A stretch of 64,000 bases of DNA from Nocardioides sp. (GTDB taxonomy: Bacteria; Actinomycetota; Actinomycetes; Propionibacteriales; Nocardioidaceae): contig NZ_JAPYPS010000004.1 of the NCBI RefSeq assembly GCF_029937575.1, positions 16,624 through 80,623 on the forward strand, written 5' to 3'. Under the pieces are notes generated by a model. The model made no database searches and was not told the DNA's origin. It saw only the letters and a program-made list of their open reading frames with translations. Shown in pieces: positions 37,355-45,955 of this stretch. Position 1 is the stretch's first letter. Each line of letters begins with the position of its first letter. A program made the translations under genes and the position numbers.

Positions 37355-37998
37355 TCAAACCCTGCTGGGGCCGTCTCCGAGCGCCTCGGGCGGTTTCGCA
37401 TCGGTCCAGAACTCCTGCGTCTGGAGGAGCCAGAAGACCGTGAAGAGGGCGAGCAGCAAGGTCTCCACGACGAGCAGCCACGACTCCGGGCCCGCGGAGC
37501 CACTGAGCGCGCACTGACCAGCCCGGCGACGGTCGAGGCGTTGGGTCCCACGCCCGCTCCTGCACGGGGTCCCCGGCGGCGCGTCCGGGACCAGGCGACG
37601 ACCCCCACCACGACGGTGCCCAGGACCAGGAGCGCCTGGATGTTGTTGTCCACGCCCGGGACGTACGACGCCGGCACGCTGCTCCGGCCTGCGGGACCGT
37701 CGTGCGTCGCGATCGGCGTGGGGACGACCGCGATGACCGGCGCGAGCAGGCCGGCGAGGTTCAGCAGGACGTCCTCGCCCCGACGATCGCGCCCCTTGAT
37801 GACGACCAGCGCGAGACCGATGGCCACCAGCGTGCCGACGAAGAGTGCGCGCACGGGGGTGTAGTAGTAGGCGCTGATCGAGCTCAGGAGGAACCCGTCG
37901 TCGACGGCCTGCAGGACGACCGCGGTCGCCAGGAGCATCGCGAGCGCGACCACCGAGAGTCGCAGGTAGCGGTAGGTCAGGACGGCCGAGGACGTCAT
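37355..37998 (-). pseudogene. Integral membrane protein with apparent 2-nt frameshift (GCGCGC tract)
   Basis: MTSSAVLTYRYLRLSVVALAMLLATAVVLQAVDDGFLLSSISAYYYTPVRALFVGTLVAIGLALVV...; after the frame change ALSGSAGPESWLLVVETLLLALFTVFWLLQTQEFWTDAKPPEALGDGPSRV*. Confidence 0.6.
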
Positions 37999-38387
37999 GG
38001 GTGAACGGTGCCAGATCCCCCGTCTCCTGCGACCAGGCGCGCCACCAGGGCCGAGAGCTGCTTGGGCACGAACGGCTTCGTCATGTAGACCGTGACACCT
38101 GCGTCGAGACCCTGCTGGACCTCGGCCGGGAGGGCGCGGGCGGTGAGCATCAGGATCGGTACGTCGCGCAGGTCCGGACTCGCGCGGCACGCGCGAACGA
38201 CGTCGATGCCATCCAGACCGGGCATCACCCGGTCGACGATGACGACGTCGTACGGAGCTCGTCGTACCCGTTCCCAACCCAGCGCACCGTCGGAGACCAC
38301 GTCGATGAGGTGACCGTCCCTGGTGAGGATGTGCGCGATCAGTCCGGCGATGTCCGCGTCGTCCTCGAGCACCAGCACGCGCGCCAC
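37995..38387 (-). CDS. Single-domain response regulator receiver protein
   Basis: VLVLEDDADIAGLIAHIL ... DVVIVDRVMPGLDGIDVV ... ILMLTARA ... VTVYMTKPFVPKQL; no output domain. Confidence 0.92.
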   Translation of the reverse strand: MARVLVLEDDADIAGLIAHILTRDGHLIDVVSDGALGWERVRRAPYDVVIVDRVMPGLDGIDVVRACRASPDLRDVPILMLTARALPAEVQQGLDAGVTVYMTKPFVPKQLSALVARLVAGDGGSGTVHP

Positions 38388-38648
38388 GGCCCCACCCTCA
38401 CGTCAGGGTGCACCGTCGGACCAGGCTGTCGCACCCCACGCACGCGCCTGCAGGATCGGGCCCCATGCCCGACCGTCGCCCAACGTAGGGGCCGCACGAT
38501 CTGGTCGGCATCGTGCGTTCGGTCGTCGGGTGATGGTCTGCTCAGGCCAGGGCGGGCTGTCCGTTCGGTCACCGGCGTCGGTCGGTGGACCCGCCGTCGC
38601 AGCGGGGAGGCTGCTGGCTCCCCTCACGGCCTCAGCCCGGATCCAGGC

Positions 38649-39992
38649 TCATCCATCGAGCGCCTTCGCTCCACCGGGCAGCGCGCGCCCGCTGGTGAGT
38701 CGGGCCCGCTGCCCGGCGTGACGGCCGGCCGCGGCCGCCGAGGGCACCGAGTGGGTCCGGCCCTTCCAACCCGACCAGGAGCCGCGCGCATCCGAGTTGC
38801 TCGCGTAGTAGTCGTCGACCTCGGCCCGCTTGTCGGCCAGGACCAGCGACGTGCTCGCGGCGGCGCCACCGCCGGCGTCCAGGTCACGGATCGCGTGTCG
38901 CTCCGCCGCTTCCTGAGCGGCGACCAGGCGTCGGCTGATGGCCTCGACGTAGGAGTCGTAGAAGCTCAGCCGGGCCTCGCGTGCGGTGGCGCGGACGTGC
39001 TGGGCCTTCGAGGATGACCACACCATCGAGTCCCGAAAGGCCCCTGTCGCCAGGTAGCGCGACGCGGACTCCGCCATGTGGGTGGCCAGGTTGGAGTACA
39101 GCGCCTCCACGACGTCGAGGTCCGAGGGGAATCCGTAGGGGTAGACCGACGTCGAGTTGGTGGCGATGTTGGCCTTGACGTCGTTGACGTGGGCGATGGA
39201 GAGGAACAACCGCACGAAGTGCCTGTTGCCCGCCTGACGCGGCTGCCCGATGGTGATGCGCCGGTGGATCGGCGTCTCCCGCTGCTGGCTGCGGGCCACG
39301 TGCTGTCGAGCGACGGCCAGGTCGATCGAGTAGCGAGTCGCCAACGACTGGGCCTTGGCGAAGAAGGTCGAGGCCTCCTCGGTGGTCGAGGCCCGTTCGG
39401 CCTGGGCCAGGACCTTCGAGATCTTGTCGAGCGTCGAGGAGGTGCCGGCGTTGCCGGTGGAGGTGCCGGTGGAGGTGCCGGTGGGCGCCCTGCCCGAGCC
39501 GCCGGCGATCAGGACACCCCCGTCCCACATCTGCACGCGCAGCAGGTGAGCCGCTTCGGGCGACATCACCGTCTCGTAGAGGTGGACCAGGGTCGCCGCG
39601 TAGGAGGGACCATGGGCCGGGGACGGCTGCGGATCCAGGTGGTGGGCGAGCTCGTGCAGGACGACGGTCTCCCGCATCGCCCATCCCGTGTGTCGATGAC
39701 CGGGGATCGCGATCGTCGCGGCGTCCCGCTCGTAGTGGGCCTGGCGGTCGCCGCGGCGCTCGCGGACGGTCACGGGCACCGAGGCGCGCTCCATGCCGGC
39801 GACCGGCCGCAGGGCCAGCACCCGGTCGACATAGGTCTGGATGGCGGGCAGGTCACCGAACTGGCGCTCGGCCTCGACGGTGAGCGTCGATCCCTCGTGC
39901 TCGATCGTGCCGCCCTCCTTGAGGGTCGCCGCGATCGCCTGCTCCGCTCGGTACAGCGCCTGGCGCTGGCGGTCGGTGTGGGTCGGCGGCAT
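38649..39992 (-). CDS. TIGR04338-like metallohydrolase domain + DUF2786 domain fusion
   Basis: RETVVLHELAHHLDPQPSPAHGPSYAATLVHLYETVMSPEAAHLLR; STLDKISKVLAQAERASTTEEASTFFAKAQSLATRYSIDLAVAR. Confidence 0.75.
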   Translation of the reverse strand: MPPTHTDRQRQALYRAEQAIAATLKEGGTIEHEGSTLTVEAERQFGDLPAIQTYVDRVLALRPVAGMERASVPVTVRERRGDRQAHYERDAATIAIPGHRHTGWAMRETVVLHELAHHLDPQPSPAHGPSYAATLVHLYETVMSPEAAHLLRVQMWDGGVLIAGGSGRAPTGTSTGTSTGNAGTSSTLDKISKVLAQAERASTTEEASTFFAKAQSLATRYSIDLAVARQHVARSQQRETPIHRRITIGQPRQAGNRHFVRLFLSIAHVNDVKANIATNSTSVYPYGFPSDLDVVEALYSNLATHMAESASRYLATGAFRDSMVWSSSKAQHVRATAREARLSFYDSYVEAISRRLVAAQEAAERHAIRDLDAGGGAAASTSLVLADKRAEVDDYYASNSDARGSWSGWKGRTHSVPSAAAAGRHAGQRARLTSGRALPGGAKALDG

Positions 39993-40024
39993 GGTGAGGT
40001 CGGGTACGTCGGCAATGACCAGCG

Positions 40025-41443
40025 TCAGTGCGCCATGTCCACGAACCGGGAGTAGTGGCCCTGGAACGCCACCGTGATGTCGCGCGTCGCACCGTTGCGG
40101 TGCTTGGCCACGATCAGGTCGGCCTCGCCGGGGCGGGTCGACTCCTTCTCGTAGGCGTCGTCGCGGTGGAGCAGGATGACCATGTCCGCGTCCTGTTCGA
40201 GGCTGCCGGACTCGCGAAGATCGCTCATCATCGGCCGCTTGTCGCCGCGCTGCTCCGGACCACGGTTGAGCTGGGACAGCGCGATGATCGGGACCTCGAG
40301 CTCCTTGGCGAGCAGCTTGATCTGCCGGGAGAACTCCGAGACCTCGAGCTGGCGCGACTCGACCTTGCGGCCCGAGGTCATCAGCTGCATGTAGTCGATG
40401 ACGATGAGCTGCAGGTCGTGGCGCTGCTTGAGCCGGCGCGCCTTCGCCCGGATCTCCATCATCGTCATGTTGGGGCTGTCGTCGATGAACATCGGCGCCC
40501 CGGAGACCTTGCCCATGTGACGGGCCAGCTTGTCCCAGTCGGCGGAGTCCATCTTGCCGTTGCGGATGTGGTTGAGCGGCACCTTGGCCTCGGCCGACAG
40601 CAGCCGCATCGAGATCTCCGAGCGCGTCATCTCGAGGCTGAAGAAGACGCTGGTCAGGTTGTTGGCGATCGAGGCCGCCCGGCAGAAGTCGAGAGCCAGT
40701 GTCGACTTGCCCATGGCAGGACGTGCCGCCACGATGATCATCTGACCCGAGTGCAGACCGTTGGTCAGGTCGTCGAGGTCGGCGAACCCGGTGGGTACGC
40801 CGTACAGCCCGGCCTCGCGATTCTCGATCGCCTCGATCTCGTCGAGGACCTTGTCCATGATGTCGCTGAGCGGGGCGTAGTCCTCGGCCGCGCGGCGGTC
40901 GGTGATCTGGTAGACCTCGGCCTGGGCCCGGTCGACGATGTCGTCGACCTGACCCTCCCCCGCGTAGCCGTACTGGGCGATCTTCGTGCCGGCGTCGACG
41001 AGGCGGCGCAGGATCGCCTTCTCCCGGACGATCTGGGCGTAGTACTCGGCGTTGGAGGCGATCGGGACGTTGGCGGCCAGCGTGTGCAGGTAGGGAGCAC
41101 CACCGATCTTGGCCAGCTCACCGCGGCGCTGGAGCTCGGCCGCCACGGTGATCATGTCGACCGGCTCACCGCGGCCGAAGAGGTCGATGATCGCGTCGTG
41201 GATCGTCTCGTGCATCGGCCGGTAGAAGTCGTTGCCGCGCAGCACCTCGGAGACCTCGGCGATGGCGTCCTTGGAGATCAGCATCGAGCCGATCACCGAC
41301 TGCTCGGCCGCCATGTCCTGCGGAGGCGTCCGGTCACCCGCCGAGCGCGGTGCCTCGCCCGGGGCATAGGCCGCGGGGCCGTCGCCCCAGTCGTCGAACG
41401 GAGGCTCGGGAGCAACGGTGCGGTCGGAGTCGGTGACGCTCAC
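40025..41443 (-). CDS. dnaB: Replicative DNA helicase DnaB
   Basis: DMAAEQSVIGSMLISKDAIAEVSEVLRGNDFYRPMHETIHDAIIDLFGRGEPVDMITVAAEL; MIIVAARPAMGKSTLALDFCR; LIVIDYMQLM; PIIALSQLNRGPEQR. Confidence 0.97.
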   Translation of the reverse strand: MSVTDSDRTVAPEPPFDDWGDGPAAYAPGEAPRSAGDRTPPQDMAAEQSVIGSMLISKDAIAEVSEVLRGNDFYRPMHETIHDAIIDLFGRGEPVDMITVAAELQRRGELAKIGGAPYLHTLAANVPIASNAEYYAQIVREKAILRRLVDAGTKIAQYGYAGEGQVDDIVDRAQAEVYQITDRRAAEDYAPLSDIMDKVLDEIEAIENREAGLYGVPTGFADLDDLTNGLHSGQMIIVAARPAMGKSTLALDFCRAASIANNLTSVFFSLEMTRSEISMRLLSAEAKVPLNHIRNGKMDSADWDKLARHMGKVSGAPMFIDDSPNMTMMEIRAKARRLKQRHDLQLIVIDYMQLMTSGRKVESRQLEVSEFSRQIKLLAKELEVPIIALSQLNRGPEQRGDKRPMMSDLRESGSLEQDADMVILLHRDDAYEKESTRPGEADLIVAKHRNGATRDITVAFQGHYSRFVDMAH

Positions 41444-41578
41444 GGGCTCGCTTCCGGAGGGCTGGGGAACAGGTGCTGTGCGGTGCTGACGGCCACGCTA
41501 GGCGGGGGCGCCGACATCGCCGGTGGAACTGGTGGGTAGCGCGAACGTACGCGGCCACGGTCGCCGGCGACACCGGCC

Positions 41579-41825
41579 TATCCACAGGCCCTGTGGATAA
41601 CTGGGACGGACCCGTGGACGACACGCGATTCGCTGTGCACAGCCTGGGGAACAACCTGTGCACAACTTGGGGGATGGTCCGGCTAACCCGCCCCTGACCT
41701 GCAACGATCCTGATCGGAGGGTGTGGAGCAGAAACTCTTGACGAGAGTTTTCGTTCACCGCGTGTCCACCTCGGCGTGTCCTGGACGTTTGTCGACAAAC
41801 CCACCCGAGGGAGCCGCTATCCACA
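41579..41825. promoter_or_regulatory. DnaA-box-like and palindrome cluster upstream of dnaB
   Basis: TATCCACAGG-C-CCTGTGGATA (41579-41599, includes TTATCCACA on minus 41592-41600), GCTGTGCACAGC (41632-41643), TTGTGCACA on minus (41657-41665), GTTTGTCGACAAAC (41787-41800), CTATCCACA (41817-41825). Confidence 0.55.
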
Positions 41826-41879
41826 GCACGTGGGGCACCTGTGCACGAGCGGCCCAACCCCTGCCGAACCCCTGCCACA

Positions 41880-41898
41880 CCCCTGCCCACCCCTGCCC
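41880..41898 (-). other. Putative G-quadruplex motif
   Basis: Minus strand reads GGGCAGGGGTGGGCAGGGG; part of an ACCCCTGCC tandem tract at about 41857-41899. Confidence 0.5.
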
Positions 41899-41948
41899 AG
41901 CGCCCGCCCGGGCCCTGTCCGGCACCGACGACCGCCTAGGTTCGACCC

Positions 41949-43298
41949 GTGCGCCACCCTGCGAGCGACCAGGCGAAGGCCCAGGACCGGGCCATCGTCC
42001 GACTCGCCGTGCCCGCCTTCCTCGCCCTCGTCGCCGAGCCCCTGTTCCTGCTGGCCGACGCGGCGGTGGTCGGTCGCCTCGGCACACCCCAGCTGGCCGG
42101 CCTCGGGATCGCCGCCGTGGTCCTCCAGACGCTCGTCGGCGTGTGCGTGTTCCTGGCCTACGGCACCACGGCGGGGGTCGCCCGCAGGCTCGGAGCCGGC
42201 AACCTGCGCGGTGCCCTGACCCAGGGGATCGACGGCCTGTGGCTGGCCGTCCTGCTCGGCGTGGTCCTCACCCCGCTCGGATGGTTGCTCACCGAACCGC
42301 TCGTCGGCGCGTTCGGCGCCACCTCCGAGGTGACCGGGTACGCCGCCGACTACCTGCGCGTCGCCGTGCTCGGCATCACCCCGCTGCTGCTCATGCTCGC
42401 CGCCACCGGCGTGCTGCGCGGCCTGCAGGACACCCGCACCCCCCTCGTCGTGGCCGTCGTCGGCAACCTGCTCAACATCGCCCTCAACATCGGCCTCGTG
42501 TACGGCGCCGGGCTCGGCATCGCCGGGTCCGCCCTCGGCTCGGTGATCGCCCAGGCGCTCTCGGCCCTCGCGCTGGTCGCCGTGGTCGTCCGGGCGGCCC
42601 GGCGCGAGGGCTCGTCCCTGCGCCCCGACGCCCGGGGCGTCCGCGCCGCGGGTCGTGCGGGCCTTCCGCTGGTCGTGCGCACCCTGACCCTGCGCGCCGC
42701 GCTGCTCGTCACGACGTACGCCGTGAGCCTGGGCGCCGCCGGAGGCGCCACGGAGATCGCCACCCACCAGCTGGCGATGACGCTGTGGGGCTTCCTGGCA
42801 TTCGTGCTGGACGCCATCGCGATCGCCGCCCAGGCGCTGACCGGACGGATGCTGGGTGCTGGCGACCGCGCAGGGGCGCGCGCCGCGACGCGCCGGATGG
42901 TGCAGTGGGGGGTCGTCAGCGGGGTTGTCACGGGTGTCGGGATCGCGGCCTCGAGCCCGTTCCTCGGAGCCCTGTTCACCGCCGACGAGGCCGTACGCTC
43001 CCTGCTCGTCCCGGTGCTGCTCGTCGCCGGACTCGGCCAGCCCGCCGCGGGCATCGTGTTCGTGCTCGACGGCGTGCTCATCGGCGCCGGCGACGGCGCC
43101 TACCTCGCCTGGGCGGGCCTCGCCGTGCTCGTCGTCTACGCGCCGGTCGTGCTGCTCGTGGCCGCGCTCGGGGGCGGCCTGGTGGCGCTCTGGGTCGTCT
43201 TCGTCGGGCTCTTCATGGGTGGGCGCCTGGTCACGTTGGTACGTCGTGAGCGCGGCGAGGCCTGGTTGGTCACCGGCGCCGACGGCGCAACTGCGTAG
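41949..43298 (+). CDS. MATE family efflux transporter (DinF-like)
   Basis: AVPAFLALVAEPLFLLADAAVVGRLGTPQLAGLGIAAVVLQT; LQDTRTPLVVAVVGNLLNIALNIGLVYG. Confidence 0.93.
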   Translation: MRHPASDQAKAQDRAIVRLAVPAFLALVAEPLFLLADAAVVGRLGTPQLAGLGIAAVVLQTLVGVCVFLAYGTTAGVARRLGAGNLRGALTQGIDGLWLAVLLGVVLTPLGWLLTEPLVGAFGATSEVTGYAADYLRVAVLGITPLLLMLAATGVLRGLQDTRTPLVVAVVGNLLNIALNIGLVYGAGLGIAGSALGSVIAQALSALALVAVVVRAARREGSSLRPDARGVRAAGRAGLPLVVRTLTLRAALLVTTYAVSLGAAGGATEIATHQLAMTLWGFLAFVLDAIAIAAQALTGRMLGAGDRAGARAATRRMVQWGVVSGVVTGVGIAASSPFLGALFTADEAVRSLLVPVLLVAGLGQPAAGIVFVLDGVLIGAGDGAYLAWAGLAVLVVYAPVVLLVAALGGGLVALWVVFVGLFMGGRLVTLVRRERGEAWLVTGADGATA

Positions 43299-43309
43299 AG
43301 TCCACCCGC

Positions 43310-43891
43310 GTGAAGCCCCTGCAGACGGTCGCCATGGGCTACGTCATCATCGCCTTGCAGGCGCTCCAGGGGGTCCGGCTCGACCCGGACGGGGATCCGG
43401 TCGCCGGCAGCGGCTACGACCTCTTCCCGGACCCGATCGGCTGGCTCCTCGTCGTGCTGGGCGTCGGGCTGCTCCCGGCGGGCCTGGCCGGCGGTGCCCT
43501 GCGCATCAGTGGCCTGCTGGCGCTGCTCGTGGCCAGCGCCCTGTGGTTCCCCGCCGTGGCCGAGCGGGTCGCTGCGGAGGACCCTTCGCTCGGTTGGGCC
43601 GCGAGCCTGCCGGCCCTCGCGTTCGGCGGGCTGCTGTTCTACCGGCTCGCCGACGCCGCTCGACGCGCGGGCGAGCGCACGCCGATGACGGTGCTGCAGG
43701 GACTGGTCACGCTCACCGCGCTGGTCGCCGTCCTTCCGGTCCTCGTCTTCGGAGCCGGTTGGGACGGCCTCGCCGACCTCGCCGCGGGCTCCGGGCAGCT
43801 GCTCAACCTCGCCGCGATCGCGGTGCTCTTCACCTACTCCGCGCGCCCGTGGGCCGGGGCCGTGGAGAAGGACGCCCCGGCAGGCTCCTGA
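43310..43891 (+). CDS. Membrane protein of unknown function
   Basis: 193 aa polytopic; GYVIIALQALQGVRLD ... DPIGWLLVVLGVGLL. Confidence 0.7.
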   Translation: MKPLQTVAMGYVIIALQALQGVRLDPDGDPVAGSGYDLFPDPIGWLLVVLGVGLLPAGLAGGALRISGLLALLVASALWFPAVAERVAAEDPSLGWAASLPALAFGGLLFYRLADAARRAGERTPMTVLQGLVTLTALVAVLPVLVFGAGWDGLADLAAGSGQLLNLAAIAVLFTYSARPWAGAVEKDAPAGS

Positions 43892-43920
43892 GCCGGCGCC
43901 CCAGCTCCGAAATCGCGAGC

Positions 43921-43949
43921 GCGGCCGCCCCCCGAGGGGGACGGCCGCG
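43921..43949. terminator. Bidirectional stem-loop terminator candidate
   Basis: GCGGCCGCCCCCCGAGGGGGACGGCCGC between convergent genes. Confidence 0.6.
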
Positions 43950-43972
43950 TCGATGGTGCTGGAGCAGTCGCG

Positions 43973-44419
43973 TCAGGCTGGGATGACGTTGAGGGCCACG
44001 GAGGCCGAGACGTCGTCGTGCAGCTTGACGGCAACCGTGTGGGCGCCGAGCGACTTGATCGGGTTGGTCACCACGATCGTGCGCTTGTCGACCGACTCGC
44101 CGGCCGCCTCGGCGAGCGCCTCGGCGATGTCGGAGACGGTGACCGCGCCGAAGAGACGACCCTCGGCGCCCGCGCGCACGCGGACGTCGACCTGGGCCGA
44201 CTGCAGCTTGGCGGCCAGCTCGGCGGCGTGGTCGTGGTCGCGCACCGAGCGCGACGAACGAGCAGCCTTGATCGAGTCGACCTGCTTCTGGCCGCCCTTG
44301 GTCCACAGCACGGCAACGCCGCGGGGGACCAGGTAGTTGCGGCCGTAGCCGTTCTTGACCTCGACGACGTCGCCGGCAGAGCCGAGTCCGTCGACTTCCT
44401 GGGTGAGGATGAGCTTCAT
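43973..44419 (-). CDS. rplI: 50S ribosomal protein L9
   Basis: [43 protein letters not shown]. Confidence 0.97.
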   Translation of the reverse strand: MKLILTQEVDGLGSAGDVVEVKNGYGRNYLVPRGVAVLWTKGGQKQVDSIKAARSSRSVRDHDHAAELAAKLQSAQVDVRVRAGAEGRLFGAVTVSDIAEALAEAAGESVDKRTIVVTNPIKSLGAHTVAVKLHDDVSASVALNVIPA

Positions 44420-44430
44420 GTCGACCCCTC

Positions 44431-44667
44431 TCAGCGACCGGTGGAGGTGTACGGGAGGAGGGCGACCTCGCGAGCGTTCTTGACCGCGATGGCGACGTCC
44501 CGCTGGTGCTGGACGCAGTTGCCGGTCACGCGACGCGCGCGGATCTTGCCTCGGTCGGAGATGAACTTGCGGAGCAGGCCGGTGTCCTTGTAGTCGACGC
44601 CGGTCGCCTTCTCCTTACAGAACTGGCAAACCTTCTTCTTGGGCTTGCGCAACACTGCCTTGGCCAT
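44431..44667 (-). CDS. rpsR: 30S ribosomal protein S18
   Basis: [65 protein letters not shown]. Confidence 0.96.
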   Translation of the reverse strand: MAKAVLRKPKKKVCQFCKEKATGVDYKDTGLLRKFISDRGKIRARRVTGNCVQHQRDVAIAVKNAREVALLPYTSTGR

Positions 44668-44779
44668 TGTGGTGCTTCCTCTCTCGAAGCCCGGCCCTGC
44701 AGAGCAGGGACGGAATGGTGGTCGGATGTGCGATGGATGTTTCGTGCTGTGCTGCTGGATCAGCGCGTCGGGACGAGCC

Positions 44780-45358
44780 TTAGAACGGGGGCTCTTCCGA
44801 GCCCACGCCGGGTGCTCCCCACGGGTCGGCGGCGGGGCGTGAGGCCCCTCCACCGGACGGGGCGCCGCCACCGGGAGCCGGGGTGGCCCACGGGTCGTCG
44901 GCCTGCTGGCCGCCGCCCTGACCGCCTTGGCCGCCCTGGCTGCCGCCGTAGCCGCCGCCTCCCTGGCCGCCGCCATAGCCCCCGCCGCCGGAACGGCTCG
45001 CGCGGGCCACCTTGGCGGTGGCGTACTTCAGGGACGGGCCGACCTCTTCGACCTCGAGCTCGACGACGGTGCGCTTCTCACCCTCGCGCGTCTCGTACTG
45101 GCGCTGCTTGAGCCGCCCCTGCACGACGACGCGCATCCCCTTCTGCAGCGACTCGGCGACGTTCTCGGCGGCCTGACGCCACACGGCGCAGGACAGGAAC
45201 AGCGCGTCGCCGTCCTTCCACTCGTTGGTCTGCCGGTCGAAGGTGCGGGGCGTCGAGGCGATCCGGAAGTTGGCCACCGCGGCACCCGAGGGGGTGAAGC
45301 GGAGCTCCGGGTCGTCGACGAGGTTGCCCACGACGGTGATGACGGTCTCGCCTGCCAT
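44780..45358 (-). CDS. ssb: Single-stranded DNA-binding protein
   Basis: [71 protein letters not shown]; Gly-rich linker, acidic tail EEPPF. Confidence 0.96.
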   Translation of the reverse strand: MAGETVITVVGNLVDDPELRFTPSGAAVANFRIASTPRTFDRQTNEWKDGDALFLSCAVWRQAAENVAESLQKGMRVVVQGRLKQRQYETREGEKRTVVELEVEEVGPSLKYATAKVARASRSGGGGYGGGQGGGGYGGSQGGQGGQGGGQQADDPWATPAPGGGAPSGGGASRPAADPWGAPGVGSEEPPF

Positions 45359-45489
45359 GTCAGGTCTCCCTAGGAATCGTTGCGTGATCCAGTGATGTCG
45401 GTGTGCCACTCATCGTGACGTGGAGCACCGACAGGGGAAAGTGCTTCTCCACAGGTTGCCTACCGGCTCCCCCGGAGAAAGCCCTCCGC

Positions 45490-45780
45490 TCAGTGAGCGT
45501 CGGGACGCAGCACCTTCGTGCGCAGGATCGACTCGTTCAGCGTGAGCTGGCGGTCGAACTCCTTGACCGTGGCGGGCTCGGCCTGCAGGTTGATGACGGC
45601 GTAGATGCCCTCGGCGTTCTTCTTGATCTCGTAGGACAGGCGACGCCGGCCCCACACCTCGACCTTGTCGACGGTCCCGCCGTCGGTACGGATGACGTTG
45701 AGGTACTTGTCGAGCGACGGCTCGACGGTGCGCTCTTCGAGACCGGGGTCGAGGATGACCATGACTTCGTAGGCACGCAA
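45490..45780 (-). CDS. rpsF: 30S ribosomal protein S6 (probable TTG start)
   Basis: [73 protein letters not shown] upstream of the TTG. Confidence 0.93.
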   Translation of the reverse strand: MRAYEVMVILDPGLEERTVEPSLDKYLNVIRTDGGTVDKVEVWGRRRLSYEIKKNAEGIYAVINLQAEPATVKEFDRQLTLNESILRTKVLRPDAH

Positions 45781-45955
45781 GCGTCCCACCTCCTCTGGAC
45801 TCAGCGGCCACGGTCTCTCCGTGGCAGGAGGGCTTTGCGTTGGTGATGCTCCTCGTCGGCGGGGACCCATCGGTGGGACCGCACGACAAGGACAGGGAAG
45901 AGTAGCAGCGCGGGGCCGAGCCGGCTAAATCCAGCCCGCCGCCGAGAGCCGGGCG

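Noticed and set aside
39420-39485. Short tandem repeat ggaggtgccggt
   Set aside because: Encodes the GTSTGTSTG linker within the metallohydrolase-DUF2786 protein; ordinary linker repeat.
41723-43249. 508-aa ORF spanning the dnaB-MATE gap
   Set aside because: Arg/Pro-rich out-of-frame reading over the MATE gene; the MATE frame starting at 41949 is the real one.
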